Assembly (NCBI RefSeq): GCF_027594785.1
Contig: NZ_CP075584.1
Span: 3,286,001-3,350,000, forward strand
Direction: 5' to 3'
DNA: 64,000 bases
Source of the DNA: Cryobacterium breve
Lineage (GTDB): Bacteria > Actinomycetota > Actinomycetes > Actinomycetales > Microbacteriaceae
Under the pieces are notes generated by a model. It ran no database searches and was not told the origin of the DNA. It worked only from the letters and a program-made list of their open reading frames with translations. Below are positions 9,631 to 20,349 of the stretch, piece after piece; position 1 is the stretch's first letter; every line of letters starts with the position of its first letter. The translations under genes and the position numbers were made by a program.

Positions 9631-10494
9631 ATGATCATCCTCGCTGCCACCCCGATCGGTAACCTCGGCGACGTCTCGCGCCGGCTGGTCGAGGCGCTCA
9701 CGACCGCCACGGTCATCGCGGCGGAGGACACCCGCGTCACCGTGCACCTGCTCAAGGCCCTCGGGATCGAGAACCGTCCGCAGCTGATCAGCCTGCACGA
9801 CCACAACGAACGGGTGAAGGCGGCCGAGCTCGTCGAGCTCGCCCGCGACACCGACCTGCTCGTGCTGAGCGACGCCGGCATGCCGACCGTTTCCGACCCC
9901 GGGTTCCACCTCGTCGACGCCGCCGTCGCCGCGGGCGTCACGGTCACCGTGCTGCCCGGCCCGTCCGCCGTGCTCACCGCCCTCGCCGTCTCCGGGCTCC
10001 CGACCGACCGGTTCACCTTCGAGGGCTTCCTGCCCCGCAAGCACGGTGACCGGATGTCTGCCCTGCGCGAGGTGGCCGACGAACGCCGCACCATGGTCTT
10101 CTTCGAATCGCCGAACCGGCTCGCCGCCTCGCTTGTCGACCTCGCGGAGGTGCTCGGCGCCGACCGCCGCGTCGTCGTCTGCCGTGAGCTCACCAAGTTC
10201 TTCGAGGAGGTCAAGCGCGGGACCGCCGCCGAACTGGCCGAGTGGGCCGCGGCGGGAGTCAAGGGCGAGATCGCGATCGTCGTCGCCGGGGCCGAGAAGC
10301 GCGTTCTCGACCTCGCGACCGGGGTCGCCGAGGTGCTCGCGCTGGTCGCGGCCGGCGCCCGGCTCAAGGAGGCCGCCGCCGACGTGTCCGCCGTCTCCGG
10401 CCTCGGCAAGCGTGACCTCTACGAGGCCGCCCTTGCGCAGAAGCCGGGTGGGCGTGCGCCGGCCGCGCCGCAGCATCCGCCCCTGCCGTTCTGA
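9631..10494 (+). CDS. rsmI: 16S rRNA (cytidine(1402)-2'-O)-methyltransferase
   Basis: A 287-residue SAM-dependent methyltransferase of the tetrapyrrole-methylase fold that 2'-O-methylates C1402 in the decoding centre of 16S rRNA. Family motifs are LAATPIGNLGD right at the N-terminus, AAEDTR, LLVLSDAGMPTVSDPG and VLPGPSAVLTALAVSGLP. The ATG at 9631 places the first motif at residues 3-13 as expected. The protein is full length, with a Pro-rich C-terminal end. A family C palindrome starts 10 bases after the stop. Confidence 0.95.
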   Translation: MIILAATPIGNLGDVSRRLVEALTTATVIAAEDTRVTVHLLKALGIENRPQLISLHDHNERVKAAELVELARDTDLLVLSDAGMPTVSDPGFHLVDAAVAAGVTVTVLPGPSAVLTALAVSGLPTDRFTFEGFLPRKHGDRMSALREVADERRTMVFFESPNRLAASLVDLAEVLGADRRVVVCRELTKFFEEVKRGTAAELAEWAAAGVKGEIAIVVAGAEKRVLDLATGVAEVLALVAAGARLKEAAADVSAVSGLGKRDLYEAALAQKPGGRAPAAPQHPPLPF

Positions 10495-10503
10495 CTCGCC
10501 TCG

Positions 10504-10591
10504 TAACCAATTCGACGGAGATTTTAGGTTTTCGGCACCTGGGAACGCGTTTGAACCGGTTCAGAACCGAAAAACTCCGTCGAATTCGTTA
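10504..10591. repeat. family C palindromic element, copy 1
   Basis: An 88-base element with imperfect inverted ends: the left end holds AATTCGACGGAG and the right end CTCCGTCGAATT, with a GC-mixed centre that contains CAGAAC. The AAAA/TTTT tracts inside the arms would give a U-run on either strand, so it may act as a terminator for rsmI. Copies 2 and 3 are at 15251-15341 and 38488-38574. Confidence 0.85.
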
Positions 10592-10663
10592 GGCCGGTTT
10601 GCCGCCCGGGAGGCGGGACGTAACCCGGCCCGGGGTCTCCGCTGCTCCCAATAGACTGGGGGC

Positions 10664-12226
10664 ATGTCCGCCGGAGCATCCTTTTACATCACCACGCCCA
10701 TTTTCTATGTGAATGATGTGCCCCACATCGGTCACGCGTACACGGAAGTGGCCGCGGACCTCCTCGCGCGCTGGCACCGGCAGGCCGGCGAAGACGCCTG
10801 GCTGCTCACCGGAACCGACGAGCACGGCCAGAAGATCCTGCGCACCGCGACCGCGAACGGCGTCACCCCGAAGGAGTGGGCAGACCGCCTCGTCGAGACC
10901 GCGTGGAAGCCGCTGCTCAAGACCGTCGACATCAAGAACGACGACTTCATCCGCACGACCGACGAACGCCACGAGGTCAACGCGCAGAAATTCCTGCAGC
11001 ACCTCTACGACGCCGGCCACATCTACACGGGCGAGTACGAGGGCTTCTACTGCGTCGGCTGCGAGGAGTACAAGCAGCCGAGCGACCTGATCGAGGGCAC
11101 CGGCGAGTTCATCGGCCAGCAGGTCTGCGCCATCCACTCCCTCCCGGTCGAGCTGCTGCACGAGAAGAACTACTTCTTTCGGATGAGCACCTTCGCCGAC
11201 CGCCTGCTTGCGCTCTACGAGGACGACCCCGACTTCGTGCAGCCCGCAGCCGCCCGTAACGAGGTCATCTCCTTCGTGAAGCAGGGGCTCTCCGACCTGT
11301 CGATCTCGCGCTCGAGCTTCGACTGGGGCATCAAGGTGCCGTGGGACGACAGCCACGTCGTCTACGTCTGGTTCGATGCGCTGCTCAACTACATCACCGC
11401 CGCCGGCTACGGCCAGGACGACGAGCGCTTCTCGAGGCTCTGGCCGGCCACGCACATCGTCGGCAAGGACATCCTCCGGTTCCACGCCGTGATCTGGCCT
11501 GCCATGCTGATGGCCGCCGGGCTCCCGGTGCCGCGCCGGGTCTTCGGCCACGGCTGGCTGCTCGTCGGCGGCGAGAAGATGAGCAAGTCCAAGCTCACCG
11601 GCATCGCCCCGAGCCAGATCACCGACACCTTCGGCTCCGACGCGTTCCGGTACTACTTCATGCGCGCCATCAGCTTCGGCCAGGACGGCTCGTTCTCCTG
11701 GGAGGACCTCTCGGCCCGGTACCAGTCCGAGCTCGCGAACGGCTTCGGCAACCTCGCGTCCCGCGTCATCGCCATGGTCGTGCGCTACTGCGACGGCGAA
11801 ATCCCGGTCACGACCGCCTTCACCGACGCGGACGCGGCCATCCGGGCCACCGAGATCCGGGTGACGGATGCCGCGGGCGAGGCCATCTCCCGCCTCGCGA
11901 TCCACGAGGCGATCGCATCCGTGTGGGAACTCGTCGACGAGCTCAACGGTTACATCACGACCCAGGAGCCGTGGGGACTTGCCAAGGACCCCGCAGACCG
12001 CGACCGGCTCGACGCCGTGCTGTTCACTGCCGTGCGCGGCCTCGGCACGCTCGCCGTGTTGCTGTCCCCGGTCGTTCCCGAGGCGTGCGCGAAGCTCTGG
12101 TCCGCCCTCGGCGGCGAAGGCCTCGTCACCGACCAGCGCATCGACCGCGCCTGGGAGTGGACCGGCGGCACCCACGTCTCCCCGCTCGAGGCGCTGTTCC
12201 CGCGCATCGAGGCGACGGTTGGCTAA
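10664..12226 (+). CDS. metG: methionyl-tRNA synthetase
   Basis: A 520-residue class I aminoacyl-tRNA synthetase that charges tRNA-Met. The HIGH motif is at residues 21-24 (PHIGHAYTEVAADLLARW) and KMSKS at 305-309. The connective insertion has only one CxxC-type pair (FYCVGCEEY), the short form seen in actinobacterial and mycobacterial enzymes. There is no C-terminal EMAP domain. The ATG at 10664 is the first sensible start. tatD begins inside its last codons, so metG, tatD and rsmA are translationally coupled. Confidence 0.96.
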   Translation: MSAGASFYITTPIFYVNDVPHIGHAYTEVAADLLARWHRQAGEDAWLLTGTDEHGQKILRTATANGVTPKEWADRLVETAWKPLLKTVDIKNDDFIRTTDERHEVNAQKFLQHLYDAGHIYTGEYEGFYCVGCEEYKQPSDLIEGTGEFIGQQVCAIHSLPVELLHEKNYFFRMSTFADRLLALYEDDPDFVQPAAARNEVISFVKQGLSDLSISRSSFDWGIKVPWDDSHVVYVWFDALLNYITAAGYGQDDERFSRLWPATHIVGKDILRFHAVIWPAMLMAAGLPVPRRVFGHGWLLVGGEKMSKSKLTGIAPSQITDTFGSDAFRYYFMRAISFGQDGSFSWEDLSARYQSELANGFGNLASRVIAMVVRYCDGEIPVTTAFTDADAAIRATEIRVTDAAGEAISRLAIHEAIASVWELVDELNGYITTQEPWGLAKDPADRDRLDAVLFTAVRGLGTLAVLLSPVVPEACAKLWSALGGEGLVTDQRIDRAWEWTGGTHVSPLEALFPRIEATVG

Positions 12227-13151
12227 CGAACCCGTCCGCCAGCGTGAACAGACCGCCGGACGCGACCTGAGCTACCCGGCACCGCCGGAGCCGCTCCCCG
12301 TGCCGGTGTACGACAACCACACCCACCTCGAGATCAGCGACGGCGAGCATCCGCTGAGCCTCTCCGAACAGCTCGACCGGGCCGTGAGCGTGGGCGTGCA
12401 GGGCGTGATCCAGGTCGGCGGCGACAGGGAGACCTCCCGCTGGTCGGCCGAGGCCGCCGCGAGCGAACCGCGGATGCTCGCGGCCGTCGCGATCCACCCG
12501 AACGAAGCCCCCGACTACGAGCAGGCCGGCACGCTCGACGACGCCCTCGCGGAGATCAGCGAGCTCGCCGGGCGCCCCCGGGTCGTCGCGATCGGCGAAA
12601 CCGGGCTCGACTTCTTCCGCACCGGGCCCGAGGGCCTCGCCGCGCAGTACCGCAGCTTCGAGGCGCACATCGAGATCGCCAAGCAGAACGGCCTCGCCCT
12701 GCAGATCCACGACCGCAACGCTCACGCCGAGGTCATCGCGACCCTCCTGCGGGTCGGCGCGCCCGAGCGGACGGTGTTCCACTGCTTCTCCGGCGACGCC
12801 GAGATGGCCGCCATCTGCGCCGAACACGGCTGGTACCTCTCCTTCGCCGGCAACGTCACCTTCAAGAACGCCGGCATGCTCCGGTCCGCGCTCGCTGCGG
12901 CTCCCCGTGAGCTGCTGCTCGTCGAGACGGATGCCCCCTTCCTCACCCCCGCGCCCTTCCGCGGACGCCCCAACGCGCCGTACCTGCTGCCGCACACCCT
13001 GCGCGCGATGGCCAACCACCTCGAAACGGATGTCGCCATGCTGGCCACCCAGATCTCCACCACCACCGAACGCGTCTACGGGCGCTGGGACGCCGAACCC
13101 GTCGTACCGGCGCCGGCCGCGCCAAGCGTCAGCCTCGGGGGATTCCAGTGA
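12219..13151 (+). CDS. tatD: TatD-family metal-dependent deoxyribonuclease
   Basis: A 310-residue TIM-barrel hydrolase of the TatD family, with 3'-5' exonuclease or DNA repair roles in characterised members. Metal-ligand motifs are DNHTHLE near the N-terminus, [24 protein letters not shown] and [10 protein letters not shown]. The best start is a TTG at 12219 that overlaps the metG stop by 8 bases; it gives MANEPVRQ and about 28 extra residues before the first metal motif. The stop overlaps the rsmA GTG in the sequence GTGA at 13148-13151. Confidence 0.88.
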   Translation: MANEPVRQREQTAGRDLSYPAPPEPLPVPVYDNHTHLEISDGEHPLSLSEQLDRAVSVGVQGVIQVGGDRETSRWSAEAAASEPRMLAAVAIHPNEAPDYEQAGTLDDALAEISELAGRPRVVAIGETGLDFFRTGPEGLAAQYRSFEAHIEIAKQNGLALQIHDRNAHAEVIATLLRVGAPERTVFHCFSGDAEMAAICAEHGWYLSFAGNVTFKNAGMLRSALAAAPRELLLVETDAPFLTPAPFRGRPNAPYLLPHTLRAMANHLETDVAMLATQISTTTERVYGRWDAEPVVPAPAAPSVSLGGFQ

Positions 13152-14118
13152 GCGACGCCGAGAACCTCCCCGTGACCCCGGCCACGGATGCCGCGACGCC
13201 GACCAGCGATGCACCTGGCGAGCCCAACGGTTCCGCCGGACCCGGGGCATCCGCCGCGCCCACCCCGCGCTCGCTGCTCGGCCCGGCCGAGATCCGCGAC
13301 CTCGCCGAGATGCTCGGGGTCAACCCGACCAAGAAGCTCGGCCAGAACTTCGTGATCGACGGCAACACCGTGCGGCGCATCGTCAAGGTCGCCGCGATCA
13401 CCCCCGCCGACACCGTCGTCGAGGTCGGCCCCGGACTCGGCTCGCTCACCCTGGGCCTGCTCGAGACCGGCGCCCGGGTCGTCGCCGTCGAGATCGACGA
13501 CCGGCTTGCCGAGCAGGCTCCCGCTCACGGTCGAGCTGATGCACCCCGACGCGCCGCTCGTCGTGCTCCGCGCCGACGCGCTCAAGATCACGGACCTGCC
13601 GGGCGAACCGACCCGGCTCGTCGCCAACCTGCCGTACAACGTCTCCGTGCCGGTGCTGCTGCATATGCTCGAGCACTTCCCGTCGATCCGCGCCGGCGTC
13701 GTGATGGTGCAGGCCGAGGTCGGCGAGCGGCTCGCCGCGCCCCCCGGCTCGAAGGTCTACGGCAGCCCGAGCGTCAAGGCCGCCTGGTACGGGGCCTTCC
13801 GCACCGCGGGCAAGGTCAGCCGCCAGGTGTTCTGGCCGGTGCCGAACGTCGACTCGATCCTGATCGCGTTCCAGCGCCGCGAGAGCCCGCTCGAGAGCGA
13901 AGAACTGCGCCTCGCGACGTTCGCCCTCGTCGACGGCGCCTTCCAGCAGCGCCGCAAGATGCTCCGCCAGTCGCTTTCGACGGTGCTCGGCGACTCGGCC
14001 TCGGCGACTGCAATCCTCGAAGCTGCCGGCATCGACCCGACCGAACGCGGCGAGCAGGCTCACCGTCGACGCGTTCCTCGCCATCGCCAGGTCCTGGACC
14101 GCCGCCGACCCCGCCTGA
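13148..14118 (+). CDS. rsmA: 16S rRNA (adenine(1518)-N6/adenine(1519)-N6)-dimethyltransferase KsgA (two frame breaks)
   Basis: Dimethylates A1518 and A1519 of 16S rRNA late in 30S assembly. Visible motifs are [27 protein letters not shown] (SAM site) and [17 protein letters not shown] (the NLPY catalytic motif). An Ala/Thr/Pro-rich N-terminal leader of about 45 residues precedes the domain. Two frame breaks occur, at 13514-13520 and 14055-14061, both CAGGCTC; removing one G from each gives [16 protein letters not shown] and [17 protein letters not shown] and a protein of about 322 residues that ends in AADPA at 14118. Both repaired segments match the family well, so I treat the gene as intact. 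It is translationally coupled to tatD. Confidence 0.9.
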
Positions 14119-14127
14119 CCCCCTGCT

Positions 14128-14194
14128 CGAGTTGAGTTGCGGAAAAAACACCCTCCCGTCGGCAACGAGGGTGTTTTGTCCGCAACTCAACTCG
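14128..14194. terminator. palindrome D, 28-bp stem with 11-nt loop
   Basis: Arm 14128-14155 pairs with 14167-14194 with a single mismatch; the arm begins CGAGTTGAGTTGCGGA and includes an A-run on one side and TTTT on the other. It starts 10 bases after the rsmA stop, which fits a terminator between rsmA and ispE. The 11-base loop is the same length as in the family A palindromes. Confidence 0.75.
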
Positions 14195-14262
14195 GTCGCG
14201 AGAGGCCCAGGCGCAAGCGCACCGCGCACGAGGGGGCTGTGCGGCTGAGCTAGGTTAGAACC

Positions 14263-15199
14263 ATGACCAACGCGGCCACATCTCAAGTTGTGCACGCGCG
14301 GGCGCCGGGCAAGATCAACGTCTTCCTGAAGGTCGGTGCCGTGCTCGAAGACGGCTACCACGAAGTCGCGACCGCCTACCAGGCCGTTTCGCTCAGCGAA
14401 GACGTGCGCGCCTATCCCGCCGACGACTTCTCCTGCGAATTCACCGGTTCGATCGACACCTCTGCGCTCGCGACAGACGGCAGCAACCTTGCAATCCGGG
14501 CCGCGCGCGCCCTCGCACGCAGGTCCGGCTACCGCGGCGGCGTGCACCTCAAGCTCGAGAAGAACGTGCCGATCGCCGGGGGAATGGGCGGCGGATCGGC
14601 CGATGCCGCCGCGACCCTGCTCGCGTGCGACGCACTCTGGGGCACCGAGGCGACCCGCGAGGAACTGCTCGCCATCGCGGCGACACTCGGCGCCGACGTT
14701 CCGTTCGCGTTCACCGGCGGCACCGCCATCGGCACCGGCCGCGGCGACCAGCTGAGCCCCGCGCTCGCCAAGGGCCAGTTCCACTGGGTGCTCGCCCTGG
14801 CCGACTTCGGCATGTCCACCCCCGGTGTGTACCAGGAACTCGACCGCCACCGCGAGCGCCATGCCCAGGACATCTTCCCGGCCCAGGCGCAGCCGACTGT
14901 CGACGCCAACGTGCTCCAGGCCCTGCGCGCCGGCGACGCACGGATGCTCGCCGAGTCGCTGCACAACGACCTGCAGGCCCCGGCGCTGCACCTCGCCCCC
15001 GGCCTCGGCAAGGTCATCGAACTCGGAGAAGAGAACGGCGCCCTCGCCGGCATCGTGTCCGGGTCCGGCCCTACGGTCGCATTCCTCGTGGCGGATGCCG
15101 ACAGCGCGCTCGAGCCTCCAGGTCGCGTTGAGCGCCTCCCGCCTGCACGTGGTGCGGGCGACGGGCCCGGTGCACGGCGCCCGTCTCGTCCACGACTGA
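14263..15199 (+). CDS. ispE: 4-(cytidine 5'-diphospho)-2-C-methyl-D-erythritol kinase (frame break at 15115)
   Basis: GHMP-family kinase of the MEP isoprenoid pathway, phosphorylating CDP-ME at the 2-hydroxyl. The substrate motif [12 protein letters not shown] is at residues 11-22 and the GHMP glycine loop is [33 protein letters not shown] is the C-terminal motif. The frame breaks at 15112-15118 (GAGCCTC); removing one C gives [17 protein letters not shown] and a normal 311-residue enzyme ending at 15199. The order rsmA-ispE-ABC-F is common in actinobacteria. As this pathway is normally essential in this group, a real null allele is unlikely. Confidence 0.93.
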
Positions 15200-15250
15200 C
15201 GGTCCCGTCACCCGCACGTCCCTCGTCGCCCGGCCCAGGCATCCGTTTGC

Positions 15251-15341
15251 CCTCACCAATTCGACGGAGATTTTGCCCGGAAAGCGCTTGGATCGCGCTC
15301 TCACGCGTCAGAAACGCAAAAACTCCGTCGAATTCGTCAGG
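15251..15341. repeat. family C palindromic element, copy 2
   Basis: Same outer arms as copy 1 (AATTCGACGGAG and CTCCGTCGAATT) and the same centre feature CAGAAAC beside the right arm, but otherwise different central sequence. It lies in the 190-base gap between ispE and the ABC-F gene, about 50 bases after the ispE stop. Confidence 0.85.
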
Positions 15342-15390
15342 GGCGGGAGGCGCGCCGGGCTCCCAGCCGCGCACGGTAAAGTTGTAAGCT

Positions 15391-17196
<1,806 letters not shown>

Positions 17197-17202
17197 AACC
17201 GC

Positions 17203-17252
17203 GGATGCTGTGACCGCGTGTTACAAAGCGGCGTGCGCGGCGCAGCATCCTT
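17203..17252 (+). terminator. possible terminator after the ABC-F gene
   Basis: GGATGCTG (17203-17210) pairs with CAGCATCC (17243-17250), with CCGCG/CGCGG pairing inside, followed by TTTG. It starts 7 bases after the ABC-F stop. Confidence 0.5.
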
Positions 17253-17400
17253 TGTTAACCTGAATGTGTGCCTCGCGACGCAGCGGCACAGACTCCCACC
17301 TCGTTATGCCGTGGCTTTGCTGTGCCCTTGATTGCCGAGGCCCGTCCACGAGACAGCACTCGTGGCTCTCACTCGCAGCACACCCAAGGGGATTCACCAC

Positions 17401-18300
17401 GTGAAAAAGTCAACTCTGTCCAAGCGCTTGCTCGCGGCTCTCGCGACCGTCCCGCTCCTCGCCCTGCTCGCCGGGTGCGCAGGCGGCACGGCGGATGCCG
17501 GCGGCGACAAGACCGTCAAGATCGGTGTCGTCGGCGCGAGCGACCCGTACTGGGCCGTCTACACGAAGGCCGCCGCCGATGCGGGAATCAAGGTCGAGAT
17601 CGTCGACTTCTCCGCATACGACCAGCCGAACCCCGCGCTGACCGCCGGTGAGATCGACCTCAACCAGTTCCAGCACCTCGTCTACCTCGCGCAGTACAAC
17701 ACGGCGAGCAGCGCGGACCTCACCCCGATCGGCTCGACGGCGATCTACCCGCTCGGCCTGTACTCGACGAAGTACAAGAAGGTCAGCGAGATCCAGAAGG
17801 GCGACACCATCGCGGTGCCGAACGACGCGAGCAACCTGGCCCGCGCGCTTCTCGTGCTCCAGTCGGCCAAGCTCATCACGCTGAAGGACGGTGGCTCGAT
17901 CTTCTCGACCCTCGACGACATCGATACGTCGGCTTCGAAGGTCACCGTCACCGCGCTCGAGGCCTCGCTCACCGCGACCTCGCTGCCGGATGTCGCCGGC
18001 GCGATCATCAACAACGACTTCGTCGAGAAGGCCGGTCTGAAGTTCACCGACGCCCTCGCCAAGGACGACCCGGCCGACCCGACCGCCATTCCCTACGTCA
18101 ACGTGTTCGTCGCCCGCGCCGCGGACAAGGACAACGCGACCTACCAGAAGCTCGTCCAGATCTACCAGGACACCAAGGCCGTTCAGGACGGCGTGCTGGC
18201 CGTGTCCGGCGGCTCCGGTGTTCTCGTGAAGACTCCGGTCGCCGACCTGGTCTCCTCGCTCGCCACGGTCGTCGCGGACACCAAGGCCCACAAGAAGTAG
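17401..18300 (+). CDS. metQ: methionine ABC transporter substrate-binding lipoprotein
   Basis: A 299-residue NlpA/MetQ-type binding lipoprotein that delivers methionine to the MetNI importer. The signal peptide is MKKSTLSKRL followed by a hydrophobic stretch and the lipobox LAGC (residues 23-26), so the mature protein is lipid-anchored at Cys26. Family motifs include IGVVGASDPYW, LNQFQHLVYL and AVPNDASNLARALLVLQ. The GTG at 17401 is chosen because it sits just before the signal peptide and is preceded by AAGGGGA. The 200-base leader upstream has no SAM riboswitch that I recognise. metN follows after 150 bases. Confidence 0.93.
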   Translation: MKKSTLSKRLLAALATVPLLALLAGCAGGTADAGGDKTVKIGVVGASDPYWAVYTKAAADAGIKVEIVDFSAYDQPNPALTAGEIDLNQFQHLVYLAQYNTASSADLTPIGSTAIYPLGLYSTKYKKVSEIQKGDTIAVPNDASNLARALLVLQSAKLITLKDGGSIFSTLDDIDTSASKVTVTALEASLTATSLPDVAGAIINNDFVEKAGLKFTDALAKDDPADPTAIPYVNVFVARAADKDNATYQKLVQIYQDTKAVQDGVLAVSGGSGVLVKTPVADLVSSLATVVADTKAHKK

Positions 18301-18315
18301 CACCGACAGTCACCT

Positions 18316-18359
18316 TTCCGGTCGAGAGCGACCCGCACACCGGGCACTCTCGACCGGAA
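18316..18359 (+). terminator. metQ-metN intercistronic hairpin
   Basis: A perfect 13-bp stem (18316-18328 with 18347-18359, arm TTCCGGTCGAGAG) and 18-base loop begins 16 bases after the metQ stop. There is no T-run, so it more likely protects or attenuates the metQ end of the operon mRNA, which would give more binding protein than ATPase, than terminates fully. Confidence 0.55.
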
Positions 18360-18450
18360 CGGTGCGTTACGGGGGTGTGTGACATCCCCCGGTTTTCGAA
18401 AAGCGTGAGCCTGAGCGTGAGCGTCAGCATCACAGTGAGGAAGTTCGTTT

Positions 18451-19518
18451 ATGGCCATCGTCGAGTTGCGCGGTGTCAGCAAGGTCTACCCGCCCCACGA
18501 AAAGGGCGGCAGTGACGTCGTGGCGATCGACGACGTCAGCCTGGCCGTCGAGGCCGGCGACGTCTACGGGATCATCGGCTACTCGGGGGCCGGCAAGAGC
18601 ACCCTCGTCCGGCTCGTGAACGCGCTCGAACGGTCCACCTCCGGCGAGATTCTGATCAACGGGCAGGACATCGCCGGCCTTCCCGAGCGCGAACTCCGCA
18701 CGGTCCGCCTCGGCATCGGCATGATCTTCCAGCAGTTCAACCTCCTCGGGTCGCGCAGCGTCGCGGCCAACGTGTCCTATCCGCTCGAGGTCGCGCACCG
18801 GCCCAAGGCCGAACGCGTCAAGCGGGTCGCCGAGATGCTCGACTTCGTCGGCCTCGCCGACAAGGCCCGCGCCTACCCCGACCAGCTCTCCGGGGGCCAG
18901 AAGCAGCGCGTCGGCATCGCCCGTGCTCTCGCGAGCCAGCCCGCCATCCTCCTCGCCGACGAGGCCACGAGCGCTCTCGACCCCGAGACCACCCACGAGG
19001 TGCTCGACCTGCTCACCCGGGTCAACCGCGAATTCGGCGTGACGATCATCGTGATCACCCACGAGATGGACGTGATCCAGACCATCGCGAGCAAGGTCGC
19101 GGTGATGGACCAGGGCCGCGTGATCGAACGCGGTGACGTGTTCGACGTGTTCTCGAACCCGCAACAACCCGCATCCGCCCGGTTCGTGTCGACCGTCGTG
19201 AAGGGCATCCCGAACCCCGACGAGCTCGCCGTGCTGCGCGGCAGGCACCCCGGCCGCATCGTCACCCTCGCCTTCCGCGACAACGCGGTCGACCAGGCCC
19301 GCGTCTTCGGTGAATTCGCCCGCGCGGGCATCGGCTTCGAGGTCGTCTTCGGCGGCATCAACGAGGTGCAGGGCCGCTCCTTCGGGCACCTCACCCTCGC
19401 GCTGAGCGACGCGGCGGCGACGGATGCCCCCACGACCCCAGGCGCCGGCGGCACCGACCGCATCGACGCGGTCCTCGACCGGGTCAGAACACTCACGACC
19501 GTCACGGAGGTGCGCTGA
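18451..19518 (+). CDS. metN: methionine ABC transporter ATP-binding protein
   Basis: A 355-residue ATPase of the methionine importer. The cassette has Walker A GYSGAGKSTL, signature LSGGQKQR, Walker B ILLADEATSALD and the H-loop ITHEMD. A C-terminal NIL (ACT-like) domain, about residues 265-335, matches the methionine-sensing domain that trans-inhibits MetNI. An Ala/Thr/Pro linker near residues 320-335 is longer than usual. The ATG of metI overlaps its stop (ATGA-type coupling at 19518). Confidence 0.95.
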   Translation: MAIVELRGVSKVYPPHEKGGSDVVAIDDVSLAVEAGDVYGIIGYSGAGKSTLVRLVNALERSTSGEILINGQDIAGLPERELRTVRLGIGMIFQQFNLLGSRSVAANVSYPLEVAHRPKAERVKRVAEMLDFVGLADKARAYPDQLSGGQKQRVGIARALASQPAILLADEATSALDPETTHEVLDLLTRVNREFGVTIIVITHEMDVIQTIASKVAVMDQGRVIERGDVFDVFSNPQQPASARFVSTVVKGIPNPDELAVLRGRHPGRIVTLAFRDNAVDQARVFGEFARAGIGFEVVFGGINEVQGRSFGHLTLALSDAAATDAPTTPGAGGTDRIDAVLDRVRTLTTVTEVR

Positions 19519-20177
19519 TGGAATCCCTCATCGAACTGCTGCCCCAGCTCTGGAAGGCCGCGGGCGAGACCCTCTACATCGTCGGCCTCACCCTGTTCTT
19601 CGGCGGCCTCGGCGGCCTGATCGTCGGCCTCGGCCTGTACCTGACCCGCGGCGGCAGCCTGCTCGCCAACAAGCCGGTTTTCGTGGTGCTGAACCTGCTG
19701 GTCAACTTCGTGCGCCCCATCCCGTTCATCATCTTCCTCGCCGCAGCCCAGCCTCTCGCCCGCCTCGTGGTGGGAACCGGCATCGGCAACAACGCGATCA
19801 TCTTCACGATCTCGCTCGCGGCATCCTTCGCGATGGGCCGCATCGTCGAGCAGAACCTGCTCACGGTCACGCCCGGCGTGATCGAGGCCGCGCGCAGCGT
19901 GGGCGCCGGTACGGCCAGGATCATCTTCACGGTGCTGCTGCCCGAGGCGCTCGGCCCGCTGATCCTCGGCTACACGTTCATCTTCGTCGCCCTCGTCGAT
20001 ATGTCAGCGGTCGCCGGCTACGTCGGCGGCGGCGGCCTCGGAAACTTCGCCCTTCTCTACGGGTACCGTCAGTTCAACCCGATCGTGACGTGGGCCGCCG
20101 TGCTGCTGATCATCGTGCTCGTGCAGCTGGTGCAGTACCTCGGGAACACGTTGGCGCGAAAGGCCCTCCGCCGTTAG
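19518..20177 (+). CDS. metI: methionine ABC transporter permease
   Basis: A 219-residue inner-membrane permease with five predicted helices. The EAA loop that contacts MetN is visible as GVIEAARSVGAGTARIIFTVLLPEA, split here as EAARSVGAGTARIIF then LLPEALGPLI. AGYVGGGGLGNFALLYGY is the family signature near the C-terminus. It is the last gene of metQNI; a gap of about 170 bases follows with no clear terminator. Confidence 0.94.
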   Translation: MESLIELLPQLWKAAGETLYIVGLTLFFGGLGGLIVGLGLYLTRGGSLLANKPVFVVLNLLVNFVRPIPFIIFLAAAQPLARLVVGTGIGNNAIIFTISLAASFAMGRIVEQNLLTVTPGVIEAARSVGAGTARIIFTVLLPEALGPLILGYTFIFVALVDMSAVAGYVGGGGLGNFALLYGYRQFNPIVTWAAVLLIIVLVQLVQYLGNTLARKALRR

Positions 20178-20349
20178 TTCCTTTCACAACTGTTGCCGAT
20201 CCGGACAGCTTCCGTTCATCCCCCGGTAAGGTGACGAGCCCGGGCCGGACACCTGGGGCCAGCACAGTAATGCCGGGGCTGGCCCACCCGAGCCGGTACA
20301 CAGTCTTGACTGCACCCATCGCTGTTTGTTCCAGGCCGTTGGAGTCGCT

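Noticed and set aside
17197..17400. Possible SAM riboswitch ahead of metQ
   Set aside because: I looked for the conserved core and pseudoknot elements of the SAM-I/IV type and did not see them; only a terminator-like hairpin is present.
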